This document shows positions 1-7,963 of a DNA stretch of 64,000 nucleotides, piece by piece. This DNA comes from Phytobacter ursingii. Its GTDB lineage: Bacteria > Pseudomonadota > Gammaproteobacteria > Enterobacterales > Enterobacteriaceae. The stretch lies in NCBI GenBank assembly GCA_901456055.1, contig CABDWT010000019.1, positions 372,001-436,000 on the forward strand, read 5' to 3'. Position 1 is the first letter of the stretch. Each line of letters opens with the position of its first letter. Under the pieces are notes generated by a model. The model ran no database searches. It saw nothing but the letters and a program-made list of their open reading frames with translations, and was not told the DNA's origin. The position numbers were made by a program, and so were the translations under genes.

Positions 1-392
1 AGTTGTGCCAGCGCGTCCTGGGCGAGCTTGCGCATTTCACCCCAGCGCCAGGCGTGTCCCGTTTCCGCCAGTCTGTCGAGCATGATATTTTCCGCAATTG
101 ACAAGCCGGGGATCAGCGCCACGTCCACTTCCTGCTGTACAAGGTGAATGCCTAGCTGTTTGGCGTCACGCGGGGTGCGGATGGCAACGGGCTGACGATT
201 AATGACAATTTCGCCCTCGTAATGATCATGAGTACCGCACAATACCGCCATCAGGGTCGATTTTCCTGCACCGTTGGCGCCCGTAAGCGCATGCACGGAA
301 CCGCCACGCAGAGTGAAATCGACATGCGACAATGCGCTAAATCCGCCAAACGCGAGGCTGATAGTGCGCATTTCGAGGTGGTGAGTGCTCAT
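1..392 (-). CDS. Sugar-type ABC transporter ATP-binding protein (5' part only)
   Basis: Only the first 130 codons are present; the gene runs off the left edge. The reverse strand from the ATG at 392 reads as a CUT2-class (RbsA/MglA-like) ATPase: a Walker A motif GANGAGKS lies near residues 39-46, followed by the VQQEVDVALIPGLSIAENI stretch typical of the Q-loop region of sugar importers. Such proteins carry two nucleotide-binding domains and energise uptake of a monosaccharide. The substrate cannot be read from this fragment. It diverges from hcxA. Permease and binding-protein genes probably follow outside the window. Confidence 0.85.
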   Translation of the reverse strand, partial: MSTHHLEMRTISLAFGGFSALSHVDFTLRGGSVHALTGANGAGKSTLMAVLCGTHDHYEGEIVINRQPVAIRTPRDAKQLGIHLVQQEVDVALIPGLSIAENIMLDRLAETGHAWRWGEMRKLAQDALAQ

Positions 393-552
393 CCGACGCG
401 AGTTCCTGATAAATAAGTTTATTTGACGAATTTTTCACAGGCCGCCTTGACTGGCAACGACAGAAAAGGCATAAGATAAAGCAAAATAATATTAGCCATC
501 CGGATGTCCAGACATAACATCGGGTTAGCGATAGCACACAAGGACACAACCC

Positions 553-1641
553 ATGAGCAACACTAATATTCGCGTCGTCACTGGCCCGGCTAACTATTTC
601 TCTCACGCAGGAAGCCTTACGCATCTCCATGATTTTTATACGGCAGAGCAACTTTCCCGTGCGGTGTGGATTTACGGCGAACGTGCCATTGAAGGGGCTC
701 GCCCGTTCCTGCCGGAGGGCTTTAACGCACCTGGCGCGAAACATCTGTTGTTCAAAGGCCATTGCAGCGAGCGCGACGTGGCAGAGCTGGCCGAACTGGC
801 GGGCGATGATCGTGCGGTGGTGATTGGCGTGGGCGGCGGCGCGCTTCTGGATACAGCCAAAGCGGTGGCGCGTCGTTTAGCTTTGCCTGTCGTTGCCATT
901 CCGACCATTGCAGCGACCTGCGCGGCCTGGACACCGCTCTCCGTCTGGTACAACGACGCTGGTCAGGCGCTGCATTTTGAAATTTTTGACGATGCCAATT
1001 TCCTGGTGCTGGTCGAGCCGCAGATCATTCTTAATGCTCCTGCGCAATACCTGCTGGCGGGGATCGGCGATACGCTCGCGAAATGGTATGAAGCGGTCGT
1101 GCTGGCGCCCGAACCGGAAAACCTGCCGCTGACGGTACGTCTGGGAATTAACAACGCGCAGGCGATTCGCGATGTCCTGCTCGCCAGCAGCGAAGAGGCG
1201 CTGGCGGATCAGGCGCGTGGTGAAGTCACGCAGACGTTTCGTGACGTGGTGGATGCGATTATCGCCGGTGGCGGCATGGTGGGCGGTCTCGGCGAGCGCT
1301 ATACCCGCGTTGCCGCAGCGCATGCGGTGCATAACGGTCTGACGGTATTGCCGCAAACGGAGAAATTCCTCCATGGGACGAAAGTGGCCTACGGCATTCT
1401 GGTGCAAAGCGCCCTGCTCGGTCAGGATGACGTGCTGGCGCAACTGGTCAATGCGTACCAGCGCTTTAATCTGCCCACCACGCTGGCGGCGCTTGATGTG
1501 GACATCAACAACCATGCCGAGCTGGACCGTGTGATTGCCCACACCTTGCGCCCGGTGGAGTCCATTCACTATCTGCCAGGCGAACTAAGCCCGGCAACGC
1601 TGCGCGCGGCGTTCGAAAAGGTCGAGCATTTTACCCGCTAA
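553..1641 (+). CDS. hcxA: Hydroxycarboxylate dehydrogenase A (HcxA/YbdH)
   Basis: A 362-residue iron-containing alcohol dehydrogenase-fold protein, the same length as E. coli HcxA and close to it throughout. The family reduces 2-oxoacids such as 2-oxobutyrate and 2-oxoglutarate with NAD(P)H. The nucleotide-binding GVGGG-x3-D lies at residues 92-100. Likely metal ligands are D173, H257 and H274, in the contexts GIGDT, AAAHAVH and FLHGT. The ATG at 553 is preceded by AAGGA. In E. coli this gene also neighbours the cstA-ybdD end of the enterobactin locus, so synteny supports the call. Confidence 0.95.
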   Translation: MSNTNIRVVTGPANYFSHAGSLTHLHDFYTAEQLSRAVWIYGERAIEGARPFLPEGFNAPGAKHLLFKGHCSERDVAELAELAGDDRAVVIGVGGGALLDTAKAVARRLALPVVAIPTIAATCAAWTPLSVWYNDAGQALHFEIFDDANFLVLVEPQIILNAPAQYLLAGIGDTLAKWYEAVVLAPEPENLPLTVRLGINNAQAIRDVLLASSEEALADQARGEVTQTFRDVVDAIIAGGGMVGGLGERYTRVAAAHAVHNGLTVLPQTEKFLHGTKVAYGILVQSALLGQDDVLAQLVNAYQRFNLPTTLAALDVDINNHAELDRVIAHTLRPVESIHYLPGELSPATLRAAFEKVEHFTR

Positions 1642-1642
1642 T

Positions 1643-2230
1643 TCAGGCAGGCCATAAAGCCATGGCTGAGCGGGCAATACTCAGCAAAATTTCACGGCTC
1701 GCGCCATCGCGGGCCTGAATTGACATCCCCTGCTGAATACTGACATAGAGCCGCGTCAGTGCTTCGACATCCACTGAACCGGGCAGGTCGCCCTGTTTTT
1801 GCGCCTGCTCCAGCCGCGTTTTTAACAGTGAGAAACCTGCGGCGCGCATGCGGCGAACCAGTTGGCCGAGCCGGTCGTTGCCTTCACTGCCTACCGCTGA
1901 AAGTGTGACCATACAGCCGTGCGGCATATCCGTTTGCGTCAGCATATCCGCAGAGCTCTCCAGCCACAGCCACACCGCCTCACGTGGAGACGGCTCGCTG
2001 GTCATATGTCCCCAAATCCTGGGTGCGACGGACTGCTCGTAGTGCAGCAGTACCTCTTCGTATAAATCTTCTTTGCTACCGAACGCCGCATACAGGCTGG
2101 GGGATTTTATGCCCATCGCCTCGTACAAATCATTCATGGACGTGGCGGTATAGCCTTTCTGCCAGAAGACTTTCATTGCCTGGTTCAATGCTTCGGTACG
2201 GTCAAACTCGCGTGGTCTTCCCCGGCTCAT
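1643..2230 (-). CDS. TetR-family repressor, divergent from an SDR gene
   Basis: A 195-residue TetR/AcrR-type regulator with an N-terminal helix-turn-helix (GYTATSMNDLYEAMGIKSPSLY, written here only as a landmark around residues 30-50) and a ligand-binding C-terminal half. I start it at the ATG at 2230 because GGAGG lies about 5 nt upstream; the longer frame from 2245 contains that ribosome site. It diverges from the SDR at 2344, and the intergenic space holds a 30-bp dyad. The usual arrangement would be repression of itself and the SDR until an electrophile or similar ligand binds; that part is inference. Confidence 0.9.
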   Translation of the reverse strand: MSRGRPREFDRTEALNQAMKVFWQKGYTATSMNDLYEAMGIKSPSLYAAFGSKEDLYEEVLLHYEQSVAPRIWGHMTSEPSPREAVWLWLESSADMLTQTDMPHGCMVTLSAVGSEGNDRLGQLVRRMRAAGFSLLKTRLEQAQKQGDLPGSVDVEALTRLYVSIQQGMSIQARDGASREILLSIARSAMALWPA

Positions 2231-2300
2231 GGTGGCCTCCAACATTTTGTGCTGATCGGTATATTAATATCATTGACGACCCGTGGGAAGTGCGTTTACT

Positions 2301-2330
2301 TTAATTATGTATCAATCGACACATAATTAA
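2301..2330. promoter_or_regulatory. Probable TetR operator between the regulator and SDR genes
   Basis: Perfect 10-bp inverted arms, TTAATTATGT and ACATAATTAA, flank a 10-nt centre in which 6 of 10 positions also keep the symmetry, so 26 of 30 bases are symmetric. It lies 13 nt upstream of the SDR start codon and about 70 nt upstream of the TetR start, where it could block both promoters. No other dyad of this quality is in the interval. Confidence 0.7.
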
Positions 2331-2343
2331 TTCAGGAGTCACT

Positions 2344-3087
2344 ATGTCATCTTCACTTGCTGGTAAACGCGCGCTGGTTACAGGCGCAAGTCGCGGTTTA
2401 GGTAAAGCTATCGCCCTGTCATTAGCCCGCGCAGGGGCCGACGTGGCGATAACCTTTGAAAAGTCAGCCGAAAAAGCGCAGGCCGTGGCCGAGGAAATCC
2501 GCGCACTGGGCCGTAACGGCGTGGCTATTCAGGCCGACAGCGCCAGCCCGCAGGCCATTCGTGCCGCAGTCGCCTCCTCGGTCGAACAACTGGGCGGGCT
2601 GGATATTCTGGTCAATAATGCGGGTATCGCCCGGGGTGGGCCGCTGGAAGCGATGTCCGATGAAGACATTGATGCGTTAATCAATGTGAATGTTCGCGGC
2701 GTGGTCATCGCAACCCAGGCGGCGCTTGCCTATCTGCCGGACGGCGGGCGCATTATCAACATTGGCAGTTGCCTCGCCAACCATGTCCCGCTGCAAGGGA
2801 TTGCGGTCTATGCAATGACCAAATCTGCCCTTAACTCCTTAACCCGCGGGCTGGCGCGCGATCTTGGCCCACGCGGTATTACCGTCAATATGGTGCATCC
2901 TGGTCCCACCGACAGCGACATGAACCCGGCAGATGGTGAAGGCGCGGAAACCCAGCGTCAGCTGATTGCGCTTGGGCATTACGGTAAAGCAGAAGATATC
3001 GCCGATGCGGTGACTTTCCTGGCAAGCCCGGCGGCAAAACACATCACCGGAACCGGAATTGATGTTGATGGTGGCCTTAACGCCTGA
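2344..3087 (+). CDS. Short-chain dehydrogenase/reductase, FabG-like
   Basis: A 247-residue classical SDR. The cofactor motif TGASRGLG is at residues 13-20 and NNAG at 91-94. The catalytic triad is S142, Y156 and K160 (YAMTK). The protein ends in the usual DGG-x-NA tail. AGGAG lies 6 nt before the ATG. It is an oxidoreductase, probably NADP(H)-linked given the arginine after the glycine motif, with unknown substrate; TetR-controlled SDRs of this sort often reduce reactive carbonyl or quinone compounds. It is distinct from the enterobactin SDR EntA at 6354. Confidence 0.9.
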   Translation: MSSSLAGKRALVTGASRGLGKAIALSLARAGADVAITFEKSAEKAQAVAEEIRALGRNGVAIQADSASPQAIRAAVASSVEQLGGLDILVNNAGIARGGPLEAMSDEDIDALINVNVRGVVIATQAALAYLPDGGRIINIGSCLANHVPLQGIAVYAMTKSALNSLTRGLARDLGPRGITVNMVHPGPTDSDMNPADGEGAETQRQLIALGHYGKAEDIADAVTFLASPAAKHITGTGIDVDGGLNA

Positions 3088-3099
3088 GGATCGGGTATA

Positions 3100-3119
3100 C
3101 CTCTGCCACCCGGCAGAGG
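3100..3119. terminator. Hairpin after the SDR gene
   Basis: CCTCTGCC and GGCAGAGG form an 8-bp stem with a 4-nt loop, 13 nt past the SDR stop. There is no clear U-run, so it may be a weak terminator or an mRNA 3' stabiliser. Confidence 0.4.
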
Positions 3120-3201
3120 TTGCGCGAGATAAAGCGCCTCTTGCCGAACGGGCCGTTATGACAGTAAGCAGGACCAAAAAGCACGGTCTGCCCGGCGAGG
3201 G

Positions 3202-3399
3202 CTAACAGCACTTCGCCCCGCCTTTACCGCCATAGCGCGCCTCCTGACGTTCGCGGAAAAACTCTTCATAAGTCATCGGCGTCTGATCAGGATGAGTGAT
3301 ACGCATATGCTCAACGTAGTTGTCATAGTCCGGCACGCCAATCATCATTTTGGCGGCCTGGCCTAAGTATTTGCCTGCTTTAGAAAGGGTGTCGAACAT
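3202..3399 (-). CDS. ybdD: YbdD, small companion of CstA
   Basis: A 65-residue protein almost identical to E. coli YbdD, with the characteristic [10 protein letters not shown] and YEEFFRERQ stretches and a basic Cys-Cys C-terminus (GAKCC). Members of this family are encoded directly behind CstA/BtsT-type transporters and are thought to assist pyruvate uptake; the mechanism is not evident from sequence. It is the second gene of a cstA-ybdD unit, separated from cstA by a large inverted repeat rather than the usual short gap. Confidence 0.95.
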   Translation of the reverse strand: MFDTLSKAGKYLGQAAKMMIGVPDYDNYVEHMRITHPDQTPMTYEEFFRERQEARYGGKGGAKCC

Positions 3400-3416
3400 A
3401 TTTCATCTCTCGTTAC

Positions 3417-3492
3417 CCCTCACCCTAACCCTCTCCCACAGGGAGAGGGAACATTGACACCCTCTCCCTGTGGGAGAGGGCCGGGGTGAGGG
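3417..3492. repeat. Large inverted repeat between cstA and ybdD
   Basis: Two 33-bp arms (3417-3449 and 3460-3492) match with about 3 mismatches around a 10-nt loop. Each arm itself contains the small palindrome CCCTCTCCC-n3-GGGAGAGGG. The same unit recurs singly at 24500 and 63640, so this is two copies of a dispersed palindromic element in opposite orientation. In the cstA-ybdD transcript it would fold into a long hairpin. Confidence 0.8.
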
Positions 3493-3498
3493 CAAAGG

Positions 3499-5604
3499 TT
3501 AATGTGCGCTTTTTGCCTGAGTCACAATCTCATCAAGGTTTGATGGCATGGGCTCATACGGACGCTCTTGTGACGTTGGCTTGTCGATTTTCAGTGATGC
3601 CATCGCCGTTTTCACCGAGTAAAACGCCAGCACCACCACCACTACCATAAAGAAAATGGTCAGCCCGGCATCCAGACGGTTGTTAAACACCAGTTGGGAA
3701 AGCTGGGACTGGGTGTACTGTGCCGGGATCTTACCACTGTCGATCATCGCCTGGAACTTATTGGCAATCGCCAGGAAACCGACTTTGTTGTCCGGGCTGA
3801 ACGCTTTCTGCCAGCCTGCGGTCAGGGTACAAATCAGCAGCCAGGCCGTGGGTAACAGAGCCACCCATGCGTAGCGCTGACGCTTCATCTTGAAGAGTAC
3901 GACCGCGCAGAGCATCAGCGCCATTCCCGCCAGCATCTGGTTAGCAATACCGAACAGCGGCCACAGGGTGTTGATACCGCCCAACGGATCGACCACCCCC
4001 TGATGGAGGAAATAGCCCCAGGCGAGTACGCAAAGCGCTGTAGCCATCAGGTTTGCAGGTAACGAGTCGGTACGTTTCAGGTTCGGGGAAATGACCCCCA
4101 GCAGGTCCTGCAACATAAAGCGCGCCGCACGTGTACCTGCATCCACCGCTGTCAGAATAAACAGCGCTTCAAACAAAATGGCGAAGTGATACCAGAACGA
4201 CACATCCATCATGCCGCCCAGCGCGCCGTGCAGGATATACGCCATCCCCACCGCCAGCGTTGGCGCACCGCCCGCTCGGGAAATAATCGACTGCTCACCC
4301 ACTTCTGTAGCGATCTGTTTTAACGTCTCCGGGGTGATGCTAAAGCCCCAACCGCTGACAACCTGAGCTGCGGACGCAACCACATCGGCGGTGCCGGCAG
4401 GCGCCAGCACCGCCATCGGGCTGTTCATCGCAAAATAAACGCCCGGATCGATGATACAGGCCGACACCAGCGCCATAATGGCCACGAACGACTCCATCAG
4501 CATGCCGCCGTAACCGATAAAGCAGGCCTGGCCTTCATTTGCCAGCATCTTCGGCGTGGTGCCGGAAGAGATAAGCGCATGGAAACCCGACACCGCACCA
4601 CAGGCGATAGTGATAAACAGGAACGGGAACAGGTTACCCGTCCAGACCGGCCCGGTGCCATCCACAAACTTGGTCAGCGCAGGCATGGTCAGCGTCGGGC
4701 GCATGATCAAAATGCCGATCGCCAGACCAATGATGGTGCCGATTTTCAGGAAGGTCGAGAGGTAGTCACGCGGGGCCAGCAGCAGCCAGACCGGCAGTAC
4801 CGCCGCCACAAAGCCATAGCCCACCAGCATCCAGGTTAACTGTACGCCGGTGAAATCAAAGAATGGCGCCCAGGTCGGGCTTTCCGCCACCCATCCGCCG
4901 GAGATAATCGCGAAAATCAGGAAAAACAGGCCGATAACGGAGACTTCGCCAATGCGCCCCGGACGGAGGTAGCGAATATAAATCCCCATGAAAATCGCCA
5001 GCGGGATAGTAAAGGCAACGGTATAAGTTCCCCACGGGCTGTGGGTCAACGCTTTCACCACGATCATCGCCAGCACCGCCAGGATGATCACCATGATCAT
5101 AAAGGTCGCCACCAGCGCAATCACCCCGGCCGTTGGCCCCATCTCCTCTTTGACCAGTTCACCCAGCGAGCGACCATCGCGACGGGTAGAGACGAACAGC
5201 ACCATAAAGTCCTGTACTGCTCCTGCCAGCACAACTCCCGCGAGGATCCAGATCATGCCCGGTAAATAGCCCATCTGCGCAGCCAGCACCGGCCCCACCA
5301 GCGGCCCTGCTCCGGCAATCGCCGCAAAATGGTGACCGAACAGCACTTTTTTATCCGTCGGCACGTAATCCAGCCCATCGTTATATTTCACGGCAGGCGT
5401 TATGCGAGAGGGATCGACCGCCAGCACATTTTTGGCGATATACAACCCGTAAAAACGATAGGCAATGAGATAGATACACACTGCCGCGACCACAATCCAT
5501 AGCGCGTTGATCTGCTCACCGCGATTAAGCGCGATGTAGCCCAGAGCAAACGCACCGACAACGGAGAGTAATGCCCAGATAAGGTATTTCCCTGAGTTAT
5601 TCAT
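3499..5604 (-). CDS. cstA: CstA, pyruvate/peptide transporter induced by carbon starvation
   Basis: A 701-residue polytopic inner-membrane protein, exactly the E. coli CstA length, with hydrophobic segments along its whole length. Landmarks include the DYVPTDKKVLFGHHFAAIAG region (residues about 79-98) and GPLVGPVLAAQMGYLPG just after it, both hallmarks of the CstA family. The family takes up pyruvate and has been linked to peptide use in starved cells. The start is at 5604. ybdD follows downstream on the same strand. In E. coli the gene is CRP-activated; I see only a half-site resemblance here. Confidence 0.96.
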   Translation of the reverse strand: MNNSGKYLIWALLSVVGAFALGYIALNRGEQINALWIVVAAVCIYLIAYRFYGLYIAKNVLAVDPSRITPAVKYNDGLDYVPTDKKVLFGHHFAAIAGAGPLVGPVLAAQMGYLPGMIWILAGVVLAGAVQDFMVLFVSTRRDGRSLGELVKEEMGPTAGVIALVATFMIMVIILAVLAMIVVKALTHSPWGTYTVAFTIPLAIFMGIYIRYLRPGRIGEVSVIGLFFLIFAIISGGWVAESPTWAPFFDFTGVQLTWMLVGYGFVAAVLPVWLLLAPRDYLSTFLKIGTIIGLAIGILIMRPTLTMPALTKFVDGTGPVWTGNLFPFLFITIACGAVSGFHALISSGTTPKMLANEGQACFIGYGGMLMESFVAIMALVSACIIDPGVYFAMNSPMAVLAPAGTADVVASAAQVVSGWGFSITPETLKQIATEVGEQSIISRAGGAPTLAVGMAYILHGALGGMMDVSFWYHFAILFEALFILTAVDAGTRAARFMLQDLLGVISPNLKRTDSLPANLMATALCVLAWGYFLHQGVVDPLGGINTLWPLFGIANQMLAGMALMLCAVVLFKMKRQRYAWVALLPTAWLLICTLTAGWQKAFSPDNKVGFLAIANKFQAMIDSGKIPAQYTQSQLSQLVFNNRLDAGLTIFFMVVVVVLAFYSVKTAMASLKIDKPTSQERPYEPMPSNLDEIVTQAKSAH

Positions 5605-5812
5605 AGCGATTATCCGTGTGCGTAAAAGGAGATGTTACATTTTGTTTCTAGATCAAAATGCAAAATTTAACAACTTTGAAACGTTGGAAATTCGTTATGA
5701 AACCGGGCATTTACATAACAGTGCTACGGGGATCACTTAAGCAGGAAATATGAAAGAAAAAAGGAATGCAGAATGAGATGGCAGAGTGCTGTGACGGTGA
5801 GCCGTTCAACGC
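5605..5812. promoter_or_regulatory. Upstream region of cstA
   Basis: An A/T-rich stretch of about 200 bp between the cstA start and the REP cluster. It should hold the cstA promoter. No operator is convincing: a TTTGATCTAGA-like sequence around 5645-5660 resembles half of a CRP site only. Confidence 0.45.
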
Positions 5813-5936
5813 TTCCCGGGTGGCGGCGTAACCGCCTTACCCGGGCTACGTTTTTGTAGCCCTGGCAAGCGCAGCGCCGCCGGGGAATTACCTGGGTGGC
5901 AGCGCGAACACCTTACCCCGGCTACACGCTGGAAAA
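5813..5936. repeat. REP/BIME palindrome cluster downstream of entH
   Basis: Alternating CCCGGGTGGCG, TTACCCGGGCTACG and CGCCGCCGGGGAAT motifs are typical enterobacterial REP units in opposing orientations. The cluster ends just before the entH stop codon. Confidence 0.75.
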
Positions 5937-5939
5937 GAA

Positions 5940-6353
5940 TTATCCCAGCACCGCCGTACTCAGCCGGCAGGTGCAGCAGCGCCGCCCCTGCTCATCGAAC
6001 ACCACAATTTCCCAGCTCTGGTTCTGCCTGCCCAGGTGGAGAGGCTGGCAAACGGCGCGCACCTTGCCCTGCGACACCGCCCGGTGGTGCGTGGCGTTGA
6101 GTTCCGTTCCCACCACGCACTGGCCATCGGCCGTCATCATATAGCCCGCCATTGAGCCAAGCGTTTCCGCCAGCGCGGCTGACGCACCGCCGTGCAGCAG
6201 GCCAAAGGGTTGATGCGTGCGGATATCAACCGGCATTTCAGCTTCCAGCACATCATCACTCAGGCGGGTGTAGATAATTCCTAAATGGTCGACCAGCGTA
6301 CGGGCGCTGGTGGCATTGAGTTCATCAAGCGTTAAACGGCGCTTCCAGATCAT
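5940..6353 (-). CDS. entH: EntH, proofreading thioesterase of enterobactin synthesis
   Basis: A 137-residue hotdog-fold thioesterase, the same length as E. coli EntH (YbdB). It releases wrongly loaded aryl groups from the EntB carrier domain. The catalytic glutamate is E63 in [12 protein letters not shown], and H54 (LLHGG) lies at the expected place. It is the last gene of entCEBAH: the entA stop at 6354 directly abuts its ATG at 6353. Confidence 0.97.
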   Translation of the reverse strand: MIWKRRLTLDELNATSARTLVDHLGIIYTRLSDDVLEAEMPVDIRTHQPFGLLHGGASAALAETLGSMAGYMMTADGQCVVGTELNATHHRAVSQGKVRAVCQPLHLGRQNQSWEIVVFDEQGRRCCTCRLSTAVLG

Positions 6354-7100
6354 TTATGCCCCCAGGGTCGAGCCGCCATCCACCACAATATCCTGTAATG
6401 TGATGTGGCTGGCATAGTCAGACGCCAGGAACAGAATGGTACTGGCTACCTCTTCCGGGCGGGCAATCTTTCCCAGCGGAATGCCAAGCTTGAACTGCTC
6501 GCCAAAGCCGGCAATGCGCTTTTGTTCCGCATCGCTGCTGGTCCACAGAGTCCGCTGCATATCGGTATCGGTGGAGCCAGGCGACACCAGATTCGCCCGC
6601 ACGCCGCTGGCGGCCAGTTCCAGCCCTACCGTCAGCGCCAGACTTTTCAGCGCCGCTTTCGACGCACCGTAGGCACTCATGCCGAGACGCGGCGTATGCG
6701 CCGCATCGGAGGCGACGGTGACAATCGCCCCGCCCTGCTGCTGGCGAAACTGGGCCATGGTCGCCTGAAACAGATTAAACGCCCCGCCGACGTTGACGGC
6801 AAACGTCTGCTGCCAGTCTTCCTGCGAAAGCGCATCCGTTGCCCCCATGCGCAAAATACCCGCCGCGTTGACCAGCACATCCAGCCGCGTATTCTGCGCC
6901 AGGACACGAGAACAGACCCGCGAGACCTGCTCTGCATCGGCAATGTCCAGAATCTCGGTGGTAAAAGGGTAGTGTTCACCGTCAAAAGCCTGGTCGAACC
7001 CCGTAACCTGTGCACCCGCGTCAGCAAACGCCAGCGCGGTGGCATATCCGATACCCTTTCCGGCGCCAGTTACCCAGACAGTCTTTCCTGAAAAGTCCAT
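6354..7100 (-). CDS. entA: EntA, 2,3-dihydro-2,3-dihydroxybenzoate dehydrogenase
   Basis: A 248-residue SDR that oxidises 2,3-dihydro-DHB to 2,3-dihydroxybenzoate with NAD+. TGAGKGIG is at residues 11-18, the catalytic residues are S131, Y144 and K148, and VDGGSTLGA forms the C-terminus. I start it at 7100 (MDFSGK), matching the E. coli protein; the longer frame to 7130 only reads back into entB. The ATG overlaps the entB stop as TGATG, so translation is probably coupled. Confidence 0.97.
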   Translation of the reverse strand: MDFSGKTVWVTGAGKGIGYATALAFADAGAQVTGFDQAFDGEHYPFTTEILDIADAEQVSRVCSRVLAQNTRLDVLVNAAGILRMGATDALSQEDWQQTFAVNVGGAFNLFQATMAQFRQQQGGAIVTVASDAAHTPRLGMSAYGASKAALKSLALTVGLELAASGVRANLVSPGSTDTDMQRTLWTSSDAEQKRIAGFGEQFKLGIPLGKIARPEEVASTILFLASDYASHITLQDIVVDGGSTLGA

Positions 7101-7951
7101 CAGTTGGCCTCGCGGGACAGCAGCGTCCACCAGGCATCGATGGTCGGATTCTTTGCCAGCATGACAAAATCGATATCGCCATGCACTTTACGCCAGCGCG
7201 CTGCCAGCGCCATCATGCGAACGGAATCCAGCCCGTAGTCAATCAGGTTTTCATCATCGTAAGGCTCGTCGGATTCATCCAGCAGCGGCAAAATCAATGC
7301 CCGCAGCGCCGCTTTGCTGGCTGGCACCGTCAACAACGCTTCGGTCATCACCACGCGCCCCGAACGACCCGCCACGTATTTCAGTGACATCAGATGCTCT
7401 TCCCGGCTGAAATCCGCCAGCGCATCGGCCACCATAAAAGGCTTGATATCGCGCATAAAGGCATCAGTAGCGGTCGTCATGCAACCGATATGGGCGTACA
7501 CGCCCGTGATGATAAGCTGGTTGCGGCCCGTCTCTTTCAGCATCTGTTCCAGCGGCGAACGGTGGAAGGCGCTGTAACGCCATTTCACCAGCACCGTATC
7601 CGCTTCGTCCGGGGCCAATGCCGCTACAATTTGCTGCTGTTCAGGCGAGCGGGTCAGACCGGGTCCCCACATATCGTTGAGCAGGGCGCGATCGTCATCG
7701 CTCTGATCTTTTGGCTGTGCCGTGTAATAAACCGGAATATGGTGCTGCTTACAGAACTGGCGCAGCGCGGCAATATTGGCCACCACCTTTTCCATCATCG
7801 GGCAGTTTTCGCCCCAGAAATGGAGGAAATACTCCTGCATGTCGTGGATCAGCAGCGCGGCGCGATCGGGTTCAAATGCCCATTGCACTTTGTTATCCGG
7901 AATATCATTCGCGGTCGGCAGTGCGTAGCCGGTCAGTTTGGGAATTGCCAT
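7100..7951 (-). CDS. entB: EntB, isochorismatase and aryl carrier protein
   Basis: A 283-residue two-domain protein. The N-terminal isochorismatase domain (about residues 1-205, with LIHDMQEYF near the start) converts isochorismate to 2,3-dihydro-DHB and pyruvate. The C-terminal aryl carrier domain has its phosphopantetheine serine at S243 in YGLDSVRMM, the substrate of EntD. It is two residues shorter than E. coli EntB. It lies between entE (12-nt gap) and entA (overlap) in the minus-strand operon. Confidence 0.97.
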   Translation of the reverse strand: MAIPKLTGYALPTANDIPDNKVQWAFEPDRAALLIHDMQEYFLHFWGENCPMMEKVVANIAALRQFCKQHHIPVYYTAQPKDQSDDDRALLNDMWGPGLTRSPEQQQIVAALAPDEADTVLVKWRYSAFHRSPLEQMLKETGRNQLIITGVYAHIGCMTTATDAFMRDIKPFMVADALADFSREEHLMSLKYVAGRSGRVVMTEALLTVPASKAALRALILPLLDESDEPYDDENLIDYGLDSVRMMALAARWRKVHGDIDFVMLAKNPTIDAWWTLLSREAN

Positions 7952-7963
7952 CTTTTCTCCTCG

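Noticed and set aside
877-1569. 230-codon frame antisense to hcxA
   Set aside because: Shadow of a well-matched gene; Gln/Arg-rich with no recognisable domain.
5640-5660. CRP-like site upstream of cstA
   Set aside because: Only one half (TTTGA with the TCTAGA centre) resembles the consensus; the other half does not, so I do not call it a site.
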